Source: Pseudorasbora parva
Taxonomy: Eukaryota; Chordata; Actinopteri; Cypriniformes; Gobionidae
DNA: 64,000 nucleotides
Direction of reading: 5' to 3'
NCBI RefSeq assembly: GCF_024679245.1
Contig: NC_090183.1
Location: 22,305,355-22,369,354 of the forward strand
Part shown: positions 51,785 to 61,722 of the stretch, in pieces
Numbering within the stretch: the stretch's first letter is position 1
How the letters are laid out: each line of letters opens with the position of its first letter
Notes under the pieces: generated by a model
The model's database searches: none
Told to the model about the DNA's origin: nothing
What the model saw: the letters and a program-made list of their open reading frames with translations, nothing else
Position numbers and translations under genes: made by a program

Positions 51785-52030
51785 ATAAAATCGCCAGGGC
51801 AGCCGAGATCAGACTCTCTTCACTGCATGGCTAAGCATCTCCTTTTATGGGCAGAGCACAATCTGAGCTCCCTAAGGGCGGCTCACGTGCCAGGTATTCT
51901 GAATCAGGGTCCAGACATGTTATCCAGAGGACCCATTCCCCCAGGGGAATGGTCCCTTCACCCGCAAACGATTCAGCTCGCACAGCACATGCTGCCCAAT
52001 ATTTTTCTGCAAACGCAGGGACGCCCTGGC
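51785..52030 (+). pseudogene. DIRS-3 RNase H remnant
   Basis: Reads MAKHLLLWAEHNLSSLRAAH and GILNQGPDMLSRGPIPPGEW, matching DIRS-1 at 11397-11540 and lacking the extra G residues of DIRS-1. It is cut by Ty3-A on the left and by the hAT element after 52030. Confidence 0.8.
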
Positions 52031-52165
52031 TAGAGTTTAGATTCTCTGCCTGAGCCCTATCCTCGGGTCGGGTAGGGCCGGGCCCGTGATCAAGCGTTTG
52101 TTTTTTTAATCATTAGCCTACTTTACTAGTCTAATTGGGTGGGCAGAAAGCTATGCTATAATCAG

Positions 52166-52167
<2 letters not shown>

Positions 52168-52230
<63 letters not shown>
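52168..52230. repeat. AT microsatellite
   Basis: More than 30 AT units inside the hAT element. Confidence 0.9.
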
Positions 52231-52233
<3 letters not shown>

Positions 52234-52925
52234 GCAAAGTAAGAACTAATACAACAACTAAGAAACAAATGTGTAGGCTACAAAGTTGCACAAGTCAGGA
52301 TTAGTTTAAAAATGCATGTTAAACTCACAGCTCAAGCAGTGATGGAACGCAGCATTATAAACAGAAACGCTCTGAGTCAAGAGCTGCTCGCGTGAACACT
52401 GCACTTTGCTTAATTAAATATATTTGAATCGTTTCGTTTAAAAGTGGTCATTTCAAGCTTTCTATACGCATATTTCTTATCTCTGTGAGGCTAGTAGCCT
52501 GCTGAGTTTCAGTTTACTTATGAGACGCGCGCTCCAGTTAATGAGCAATGAAAGCAATCACTCCCATGACTTCACCTCATGATTATAGTCTGCTATTTGC
52601 TTTTTATTTATTAAATCCAGGCAATTGGCCTAAGAAACCTTTTTTTAAATTAAGATACAATTTAAACAAAACGAAATAAATGCTTTCTACAAAACAAAAC
52701 TTAATATTAAACTAAAAATAACCACCAAAATCATTTCTGACCCACTTGCATCATTTCACTCATCATAATCAGATGAAATGTAAAAATAATATTATAATAT
52801 TTAAACATAAATATGAAGGAAAAAACACATTGTTTAATGGCAACAACAAAGTAAGCTACAGATAAATGTCTGAGCTGGATTTGAGCAAACATCAGTTTAC
52901 CGGTGAGCGCGCACCTGCGGATTAT
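52231..52925. other. hAT interior, non-coding
   Basis: AT-rich sequence with no open frame of note on either strand and no hAT transposase motifs. Confidence 0.5.
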
Positions 52926-53070
52926 TGAGTCAAGTAAACTTTATTTATAGCCTATAGCTATTTTACAATGATGATTGTTTCAAAGCAGCTTCAAAGTGTT
53001 AAACATGAAAATATTGCAACAAAATGTTATTCGGCTGTACAGTCGCTATGGAGAAAACTGAAAACTAAAT
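52926..53070 (-). repeat. L2 3'-tail fragment inside the hAT element
   Basis: Blocks TAAACTTTATTTATAG, TTTCAAAGCAGCTTCA, AATATTGCAACAAAAT, GGCTGTACAGTCG and GGAGAAAAC follow the order of the L2 tail at 11915-12040, with moderate divergence. Confidence 0.7.
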
Positions 53071-53544
53071 GTAGTTTTATCATGAGCCTCACCAGTCCGC
53101 TTCACTGCGCTTTGCTCATTACAGGCTCGTTCTCGTCAAAACGCCCACGTATTGAACAATGGTCGGGTTTAAATCGGGCTCGGGCTCATAATTACAGTTA
53201 AAGGGGGGGTGAAATGCTGTTTCATGCATACTGATCTTTTTACACTGTTAAAGACTTGGAATCCCATACTAAACATAGACAAAGTTTCAAAAGTTAAGGT
53301 GGACGTTTGATGGGAGTATATCTTTGTCAAAAATACTACTTCCGGTTAGTCATAAGTTTCGGCAAGTTTTTTGAGATCATGCGTCCCCTTTGACGTTAAT
53401 GGGGGCGGAATTTCCTTGTATGGGCCTTACGGACAATTCTACCGGAAACGCGTGAGAGAGGGAGAGGGAGAGAGCGAGAGCAACAGCCTACGCCCATCAA
53501 AGCGCTGGCTTGTAGGAGGCTGCACAGGTGATGTGCACATAACA

Positions 53545-53811
53545 ATGTCACCAAAAAAGTGCGTGTTTGGTTGCCAGACCAAGACAGTCCTGCACAGATT
53601 CCCCAAAAACCCCGCGTTAAGGCAACAGTGGATGTAATTTGCTTTTCCGGATCAGCAACTGAGTTGCGCGAATGTTTATATCTGTTCGCTGCATTTCGGT
53701 GCCGACTGTTTCATAAACAAGGCCCAGCTCGACACAGGATTTTCCGATCGCCTAATGCTGAAGGATGGAGCAGTCCCAACGATAAAGGTCCCAACGTTAG
53801 TACCGCAGGCT
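53545..53811 (+). pseudogene. THAP-domain exon with one internal stop
   Basis: ATG 53545 opens MSPKKCVFGCQTKTVLHRFP, then AlRQQW-type residues, an in-frame TAA (53635-53637), and after it ICSLHFGADCF, DRLMLKDGAVPTIK. This is the C2CH zinc-finger pattern of THAP domains (CxxxC ... W ... CxxHF ... AVPTI). A donor-like GTGAGT at 53812 ends the 89-codon exon. THAP domains bind transposon ends in Kolobok- and P-type transposases. The stop makes the exon non-functional here. Confidence 0.75.
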
Positions 53812-54289
53812 GTGAGTAAGACTGCTTCAAATGTCTGTGTTTTTGCCTATGCTCATCAAGTAGCCCAAACATGATCACGTATAGTTAATTGATCAATGGA
53901 GCATGCGATGTGTAGTGCGTGTACATTTGTTTAGCTGGCCACTATATGTGTAACTTTATGTTTGTGTATTGTAAAAGCACTCCAAACAACAATACACAAA
54001 GAGGGGGGAAATATGTTGAACTAAATAAGCACGCTTCTTCATTCAAATGCGCTACTATTCCGTGTCTTTCTATGTAAACACTAACTTAGCCTGCCGTGCA
54101 AAACCAGTCCGCTTACTAACGTCTACACAAACCACGCGTAAACACACAAACACACGTGCACAACTGCACTTCCCACATGTCCCACATGTACCTTCAAAGA
54201 CAAAAATACGACGATATAATTCAAGTATAAATATGTAAATAACACAAGCCGCTAAGCATATTATATAGTTAGTGTATAACTTGTACCAC

Positions 54290-54396
54290 ATAGAGACATC
54301 CTGCTCTAGTCGTTTTTGCTGCTGCTCCTGTTCAACTGCAGCCTCTGGGTCTGATTCCGGATCATAGATGTATGGCTGTATCTGATTAAAAGCCAT
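54290..54396 (-). pseudogene. Possible first exon of a second transposon protein
   Basis: ATG at 54394-54396 reads MAFNQIQPYIYDPESDPEAA and continues acidic to RLEQDVSMW, then a possible donor. This leader resembles that of fish proteins carrying a P2X7-type intracellular (Cys-rich) domain. A Cys cluster follows at about 54165-54195 (CGTCGKC), but the splice phase does not fit cleanly. Tentative. Confidence 0.35.
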
Positions 54397-54782
54397 ATTT
54401 TTATTTTGAATAAAGTTTTTTTCCCGCTGTTAGGGATGACACAGCTTTACGACGCACTCGACTCAACACAATAGCAGCAGCGAGCACACGTCATTATTTA
54501 GCTCCGCTCACACGACACGCCCCCACCCGCTCAGCTTTTTTCGGAAAGACTCGGAACAGCGCATCTTTCTTATATAATTATAAAAAAAATAAAGATTTTT
54601 CGGAGATATGCAGGATGCAATGCTACTCTATAGGTACTCAAGATTGACATGACACTGACTGAAACTGAGTGTTTCACCCCCCCTTTAATGTGTCGGGCCG
54701 GGCCGGGCTCGGACACAACGTGCACGGGCGCGGGTAGAGTCGGGCTTGATTTTTTGAGCCAGATCTAACCTCTAGCCCTGGC

Positions 54783-56237
54783 CCAGACTCCCTCTATGCT
54801 CCCTCCGATCGCGATGCTGCTACAAACCATCAAAAAAGATCAGGGAGACAGTATCCACAGTGCTTTTAATAGCCCCACTTTGGAAGAACCGCACATGGTT
54901 CTCTGAACTGATTCAGCTGTCAGACACAGCCCATTCCGCTGAGGAAATACCTCCTTACGCCAGCGAAAGGGAAGATCTGGCATCCCAGTCCAGAGCTGTG
55001 GGCCCTCCAGGTATGGCCCATCAACGGGTATCCGGAAACCTCTCTGACAAGTTATGAACACTATTTCGGCAGCTAGAGCCCTGCTATCTGGCAGCTCTGC
55101 TTTGAAGTGGTCAGTGGTTTTCTAATCAGTGTGCTGCGTGAAACATCGACACACACTCATGCAAAGTAGCGGAACTGCTCGCTTTCTTCAAGAGCTAATG
55201 GACGCGGGTCATTCCCCCTCCATGCTCAAAGTATGCTCAAATGTCTCCGCCATAGCAGCTAACCACGCTCTGATCGCAGCAAATTCACTAGGGAAAAGTT
55301 ATCTTATTGTATGTTTTTCTTAAAGGGGCCAGGAGATTAAACCCGCCTTGCCCCTTCCTCATTCCCTATTTGGGACCTCGCCGTGGTTTTAGAAGCCGTG
55401 AAGGGTCCCCCCTGCTAACCACTTCAGACCACGAGCTTGAAGCACGTATCACTCAAAACCGCTTTTCTGCTGGCTTGGCCTCGGTTAAGCGAGTGGGTGG
55501 CTTACACACACTCTCCGTGAGCCCTTCCTGTCTTGAGTTTGGGTCCAGCAACTTCAAGGTTGTGCTCAATCCGAGGCATGGTTTTATACTCAAAGTGCTA
55601 TCAACCCCTTCAGTATGCAGGTCTTTAAACTGCTTCTTTTACCCACGTCTCAGAGAGAATAAGACGCGAACCTATTCTGCCCAGTCAGAGCATTGAGATT
55701 GTATCTAGAGCGCTCCGCCCCCTTCAGGCAGTCGGATCAGCTCTTCATTGCTTCGGTGGCCGCACTAAAGTTTGTGCTGTCATGAAACAGACTCTCACAC
55801 TGGATAGTAGATGCAATCCCACTAGCATATAGGTCTAGAACCTAACCTGTCCTACAGGCATTAAAGCCCACTCCACTAGAGGCATGGCCTTGTCTTGGGC
55901 TTGGTCATGTGGCACTTCCATGGAAGATATATGTGCGGCGGCAGGCTGGCCTCTCCGTCCACTCTTATCAGATTCTTCAATTTGGAGGTCCCAGCTTTAC
56001 AAGCAGTGCTTTTCTCCGTCTAGGGCTCTATCTGCAGCCCTGGCAACACGATTGCTTATTGCGTTCCGCTTATACTCAATCGTTCATAGCACCATTACAC
56101 TCTACCATAGATCCAACTATGTCCGGTCAGGTGTTCAAACGAACCGACTCTTCCTTATGAAGCCCGCCTGTGTTGGTCTCTCTAAAGGTTTTTTGACTCT
56201 ACCTCATTCAGTTGGGGATTTTGGGTCAGTCAGCACA
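54783..56237 (+). pseudogene. DIRS-3 tyrosine recombinase remnant
   Basis: Matches DIRS-1 from 11660 onward without the L2 insertion, then the recombinase. Recognisable pieces include KRVGGLHTLSVSPSCLEFG (first catalytic Arg kept), then HSTRGMALSWAWSCGTSMED and the DICAAAGW segment. The tyrosine region is frameshifted. Several indels break the frame. The last part (56050-56237) is the DIRS 3' region that DIRS-1 has lost. Confidence 0.8.
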
Positions 56238-56564
56238 TGTTGTACCCCTGAAAAGGGGAGAAGATGATTAAACAGAAAACTCGCACTCGCTGTTTCTCCA
56301 CTGCAAGCTTTATGTAGAATGGAGAAATCCCGCGAGTTCTCCCCCTAGTGTTCGCGCAGACCAGAGCAATCGATCGTCCAACTTATCATACCAACGAACT
56401 GATAACAGATAACTAAGAATGACCATCAAATACATATTAACATTTTATAAACTTTTTTACATATTCAAAATAGCAATTATATATAGAAATATGCATATAT
56501 AGTACAGTATAACAGACTTATGCATTTTTTTAAATGCACATGTTCATTTTCACTCTGTCACACA
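56238..56564 (-). repeat. Ty3-B 3' LTR, full length
   Basis: 327 bases. The polypurine tract lies just right of it (56565-56573 read on the minus strand). Confidence 0.88.
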
Positions 56565-56574
56565 CTCCCCTACA

Positions 56575-57037
56575 AAAATAAATGTCGTCTCAACATTCTC
56601 TTTCAAGAGTCTCTCAGTATTTTGTAATTCACACAAAAGTATTTTTGTAGTGCAAGAATTTTCTATTCAATCTTTTCACAGTCCATAGCTTGTCCCGAAC
56701 TTAATAGTTCACTTTCTGGAGCATCTCAAGAATTTATCAGAAAGAACAGTCCATAAGTATCAAAGTGCAAAAAATGTTTAAAGAGGCATGAAACAACAGT
56801 CCATATTCCTTTTGGTTTTCAAGAGTTTAACAGCCTCTCAAGACTACAGTCCATAAGGCAAACAGTCCATAGTTTTCGCAAAATGTCAAAGTTCAAAACT
56901 GTTAAAAGGAAAAATTCCTTAAGCAAAACAGTCCATAGTTTTCTCAAAGTGCCAGACTGTAACAGTCCATAATGCAAGAAGTCCTCTGGTTACGAGTTCA
57001 CAGTCTCCTTTCAACTTTAACAGTTCATGGTCCCTAT
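56575..57037 (-). repeat. Cluster of ACAGTCCATA motifs upstream of the polypurine tract
   Basis: ACAGTCCATA occurs exactly seven times, at 56678, 56746, 56796, 56846, 56862, 56928 and 56962, plus a variant (ACAGTTCATG) near 57019. The spacing is irregular (16-68 bases) and the sequence between copies differs. The region is non-coding and lies between the end of pol and the 3' LTR. Confidence 0.8.
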
Positions 57038-58389
57038 TTAGTGGACTCCATACACAAAAGGCAACTGGTAACAGTACTGCTGAACAGGTGGCAACCATGT
57101 CGACGAACACTGTGTAGGCACGTAAGGTAAGATGTGTTGTGGTGTTTGCAAGATTCCACTTAGTTGCTTGACATCATAAGACGGTGTACCAAGTTCATCA
57201 TAAGTTAGTACTCTTGGTGGGCATCTTTCCCTTTTAGGCAGTAGGTAAGTTTGTTCTCTTTGACTCTCTTGGTTACTTTCAAAAGGCGACATGTGAGCAG
57301 GAACTTGTTCATCAGCAGGTAAGTCAAACTCTTGTTCTGCATTGTCGATCTCCGCAGGTGGTTCTTGTTCCTCTTGGTCACTTTCCACAGAAGCAATGGA
57401 CTCAGAAACTTGTTCCAGGATCTCATCTGGATGCTCATCAGACTCTGAGGCAAGTAGTGATTCAAGGTTTTCAGGCTCAACAAGAAGGTTTGATCGAAGT
57501 ACTCGTGGAGACACATAATGAAATTCATCTTCACTCTCCTCATCAGACTCTACATCATTACTTTGAGGCTTTTTCAACTCTCGTTTCTGTCTTGGCTTTG
57601 GTTGTGGAGCAGTTTCGAGAGGTAGGTGGTCACAAGGCATTAACAAATTGCGATGTAGGACTCTGGATCATCCCTTTCCTCTTTCTGGCTTAACTTCATA
57701 AATTGGAAGCTCACTACCCATCTGTCGCACAACTGTATGGATGTTATCTTCCCAGAAATTGCGAAGTTTTCCAGGGCCTCCTCGTGGTGTTAAATTCTTT
57801 ACTAGGTCGTTACACGATCACCTGGCTGCAGTGTGGTACTCCTCACCTTGTTGTCAAAGTTCTTTTTGCTCCTGTCTGCAGATTTTTGAGCACACTCTCT
57901 GGCAATTTTATACGCCTCTTCCATTCCATGTTTCCATTTTTCAACGTACTCTTTCTGGTTACAGGATGGCATTTCTGAATTCAGCCCAAACAGCATGTCA
58001 ATAGGCAGTCTTGGAGACCTCCCATATAACAGGTAAAAAGGAGAGAACCCTGTGACTTCTGAGCGGGTACAATTGTAAGCATACAGTAGCTTATTCAAGG
58101 AGTCTTTCCAGTTAGACTTTTGGCTTTCTGTGAGAGTTCTGAGCATCTGTAATAGTGTCCTGTTAAAGCGCTCCGCTTGGCCATTGCCTTGAGGGTGATA
58201 CGGGGTTGTCCTGGAACCGGTGAAGCCACAGTACTTTTGGAGCTGTTCAAACAATTGATTCTCAAACTCTCCACCTTGATCATGATGGATACGAGAGGGG
58301 AAGCCAAATTTTAAAGCAAAATCATTAAAGATGCGATCTGCAGCAGTCTTTCCTGATTTGGAAGTAGTAGCGTATGCTTGGGCAAATCA
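57038..58389 (-). pseudogene. Ty3-B integrase core and acidic C-terminal tail
   Basis: The integrase core is in the frame of 57802-58254 and just before it: HHDQGGEFENQLFEQ (second Asp), HPQGNGQAERFNRTLLQ (Glu). A shift near 57800 leads into the frame of 57038: RVLRSNLLVEPENLESL, a Glu/Asp-rich tail, RCPPRVLTYDELGTPSYD and the stop at 57038-57040. Such long acidic tails are not standard for Ty3 integrases. It has no chromodomain. Confidence 0.75.
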
Positions 58390-60069
58390 GGTGAAATGGT
58401 CTACTACCACAAGAATATACTCAAAACCTCCTTTACAACGGTCTAAGTGGAGAAAGTCAATAGAGATCAATTCAAATGGCTGGGTTGTGACAATGTTTGT
58501 TAATGGAGCTCTTGTCTCATAACAGGGCTTCTTCTGTTTTAGGCATCTGTAGGTTTTTGTGACATAATGTTCGATGTCTGCCTGCATATATGGCCAAAAG
58601 AAACGCTCACGGATGAGTGCAAGAGTGCGGTCTGTACCTTGATGGCCCATTTTATCATGAAGCTCCTGCAAGACTGTTCCTTTATATTTCTCGGGCAGGA
58701 CCAACTGTGTGCGGGTGGACTTGGATCGGAATAATAATAAAGAGGATACCATCTTTATTAATGGTAAGCTTTCCCCATTCTCGAAACAGGCATTTTGTTT
58801 TTAGGCTGCATGTCTTGAGCTGTTTCACTGGTGGTTTTGTTTCAGACAGCTTCCATTGATATACTGGACTAATTTCCTGGTCATTAATTTGAGCTTCTCT
58901 GATCTCGTTTCCAGATAGTGGGGTTATGGATGGAATTGCTGGACCGGCTTCAACAGATGAACAGTTTGTCGAGACTGACCATGGGATGCTGGGTCCTTCC
59001 TGAGCTTCTACTGCCTGAATCGTTGCGCATATTACATCTGAAGACAGCTCTTCAGAACACTCATTCATCACTGTTCCTATGTCAAGTGGCAATCTGGATA
59101 GTGTATCAGCGTCGACGTTTTCTCGGCCAGGGCGATATCGGATTGTGAAGTGGAAATCTGACAATTCGGCCACCCACCTGCAACCTGTAGCAGTCAGTTT
59201 GGCAGTTGACAGAACATATGTCAGGGGATTGTTATCACTATATACGGTAAAAGTTGGAGCATAGTACAAGTAATCCCGGAATTTTTCGGTGACTGACCAC
59301 TTCAGAGCAAGAAATTCGAGCTTGCCTGAGTGTAGGTGGTAGTTTTTCTCAGCAGCAGATAAAGTACGAGATCCGTAGGCAATCACACAAAGTTTTCCAT
59401 TTTGATGCTGGTACAATACGGCACCCAAGCCTTGAGCTGACGCATCCGTATGCAGGACAAAAGGCTGTGAAAAGTCAGGGAATGCTAATACAGGGGGCTG
59501 AAGCAAACAGTCAATTAGCTGTTCGAGAGTGCTTTGATGCTGATCAGTCCAGGTAATAGGCCTACTCGATGGGACCCCAGTTTTCATGCATTTTGTCTTT
59601 GGTTTTCTCTGATTGTCTCTCACGCAAGTATTACCTTCTGGAGTGCTTTTAACAGGTCGTACAAAGGGCTAGCGATGCGAGAGAAATCTTTAATGTACTG
59701 CCTGTAGTAGCTAAGTAGACCAAGAATTCTCCTCAGCTCACCAACATTTTTTGGTTGTTTGTCTTTCAGAGATCTGACAGCTTCTGTGTCTGCAGGATCA
59801 ACCTTACTTCCCTCTGCAGAGACTATTCTACCCAGGTAGCGGACTTCAGGTTTGAAAAGCTCACACTTACTTGGCTTGAGTTTGATGCCATGTTCCTTAA
59901 GCCGTTGCAGCACTTTCCTTACATCCTGGACGTGGTTCTCAAAGTTCTTACTAAACACCAAGGTGTCATCAAGGTATGGAATGCATATCTCATCTCGCAG
60001 GCCTTCTAAACACTCCTCCATACACCGCTGGAAGGCTGCTGGAGCATTCATGAGGCCAAAAGGAATTCA
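58387..60069 (-). pseudogene. Ty3-B RT end, RNase H and integrase start, broken
   Basis: The RT continues after the TGA at 60067-60069 with [18 protein letters not shown] and the catalytic [12 protein letters not shown] frameshift near 59630 leads to RNase H (FVLHTDASAQGLGAVLYQ, YSDNNPLTYVL, RYRPGRENVDADTLSR). Another shift near 58740 leads to the integrase zinc site (HDKMGHQGTDRTLALIRE) and first Asp (LISIDFLHLDRCKGG), then TGA 58387-58389. Both TGA codons sit where related elements have Arg or similar, consistent with CGA to TGA change. Confidence 0.8.
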
Positions 60070-61722
60070 CACCCATTCATATAGACCCCAAGGTGTCACG
60101 AAGGCCGTTAAGTGCTTACTTTCTCCTGACATGAACCCCTGGTGGTAGGCCTTCCCTTGATCTAATGATGAAAACCAAGAATTGCCACCAAGGCTGTCCA
60201 TGATGTCCTGCACTCTCGGAATTGGTTGTCTATCAGGGTGAGTCTTTCTGTTTAGGTCTCTATAATCGATGCATAAACGAAGGCTGCCATCTTTCTTCCT
60301 TACACACACAATTGGAGATGAGTATGATGATTTGGATTTTTCAATCCAGCCTTGGGCTATGAGATCATGCAAATATTCTTTCATCTCACGATAAAGGGGT
60401 TTTGGCACAGACATATAAGTGCGACTGACTGGCTCCTTATCTTTAAGGGAGATACTCAACTGCAAATCTCTGATACACCCAATGTCACTGTCTGACTTAG
60501 AGAATGAATGGCACTCTTCTCTTAACATTTGCTGTACTACCTGTCTCTGGTGTTTACTCAGGTGGCTGACATCGACGGGCGGGTCCCAATCATCAGTGCT
60601 GGTGTGGTCAAGACAGTTATCCGCAACCTGGATGTGACATACTTCAACAGAGGTAGGGTTTGCTGGCACTCCAAGCATACTAGCAGGTAAGACATTCTTG
60701 ACAAACTGTACAGTACCGATGGAAGTTTGGCCCATAAGAGTTACATCATGATCAGTGTCATTGTACACCTCGATTTTGATATTTGTTGGAGCCCCTTTTG
60801 TCAGCCTCACTAGACTTTCTGTGAATTCAAGCCCATCCGGCCACTGGCGCATCACATCAGGTTCAAATATGAGTGTGCTGTCCTCTTTAACTGGTTGCAT
60901 ATACGCTCTGCATGAAATCTGTACAGTACTACGTTTAGGGACACTAACATGCACTTTTGTGGTCTTTACTGTATATTCACATGAGCTTTCTGTACTCACA
61001 AGTTGGATGAATGCCTGGACTTTGCTCCTTTTTAGGCTGGGAAAGGCAGCAAGCACAGTTCTCTCAAGGGTGTTGTTGCTTACAGTGCTTGGTTGTGCTT
61101 GTTCAATGGCATTCACGGTTTGTTCTATCACATTGAAACCTATGATGGGGTGAGAGAGATTTTTACCCCTTGCTACGAGCATAGGAATGACAAGTTCAGT
61201 TTTGTGAGCCGCCAGCGATGATAATCTGAATGTCTTTTCAACATATCCGATGTAGGGCACATCAATACCGTTGGCAGCCACCAGATTCAAGGTATTTGGA
61301 GCCTCAAGAATGTCAGAAACATCCCTCAATGGCACTTCCGGTAAGTATTCCTGTTTCCATCCTTCATCAATGACACATACCTGAGAGCCAGTGTCCCACA
61401 GTGCTTGAATTCGTTGACCGTGCAGGTAACATTCAACGAGACATTGCCTCCCAACCAAAGACGTCACAGAGGAATGCTGGTTAACCTGGGTTCTGCAAGG
61501 GGCGTGAATACTCATTGTCGCAGAGGAGTCTGATCTCACTGAATTGGTGCAAGTTCGCTTGTGTTCAGCCCAATGGTGAGTTTGGCAGATCTCAGAAAAA
61601 TACAGTTCCTTTTTACATTGTGAACACCGCTTCATCTGCCTATCTGTCCTTCCACAGGCTGCACATCTCTGGGACTGGTCAGTAGATCTGGTTACTCCCT
61701 GTCCCGCGGAAGTAACCTGTCT
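60067..61722 (-). pseudogene. Ty3-B pol start: MYND-like finger, protease, RT N-terminus
   Basis: Read in the -1 frame after the heptamer at 61725-61731. It first gives a MYND-like finger (61549-61665), then an aspartic protease (QALWDTGSQVCVIDEGW), a long linker, and the RT fingers and palm (SYSSPIVCVRKKDGSLRLCI, WFSSLDQGKAYHQGF), up to TGA 60067-60069. More than 540 codons are otherwise open. A zinc finger between gag and protease is unusual in Ty3 elements. Confidence 0.82.
61549..61665 (-). other. MYND-like zinc finger in Ty3-B pol
   Basis: Pattern CAAC, ten residues, CSQC, then KKELYFSEICQTHHWAEHKR and TC. Seven of the eight MYND ligands are in place (C-C-C-C-x-C-H-C); the Cys of the usual Y-C-S is Phe (YFSE). 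The CQxxHWxxHKxxC end is characteristic. MYND fingers usually bind proline-rich peptides, so the role would be protein-protein contact. Confidence 0.72.

Larger units (their letters stand above)
53202..54684. mobile_element. Kolobok-like element with TTAA duplication
   Basis: The ends AGGGGGGGTGAAATGCTG and its near-complement (TTTCACCCCCCCT) are flanked by TTAA at 53198-53201 and 54685-54688. TTAA targets, AGGGGG ends and an internal THAP exon together fit the Kolobok superfamily. It is 1483 bases with no full transposase, so it is a deleted copy. Confidence 0.72.
52031..54774. mobile_element. hAT-type element with 8-base duplication
   Basis: The ends TAGAGTTTAGAT (left) and ATCTAACCTCTA (right) are imperfect inverted repeats. 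GCCCTGGC flanks both sides (52023-52030 and 54775-54782), and DIRS-1 shows the empty site at 11642-11649 (ACCCTGGCCCATG). An 8-base duplication with TAG/CAG-type ends is typical of hAT. Subterminal GGGCCGGGC / GGGTCGGG blocks occur at both ends. There is no transposase frame; it contains an AT microsatellite, an L2 fragment and a Kolobok-like element. Confidence 0.85.
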
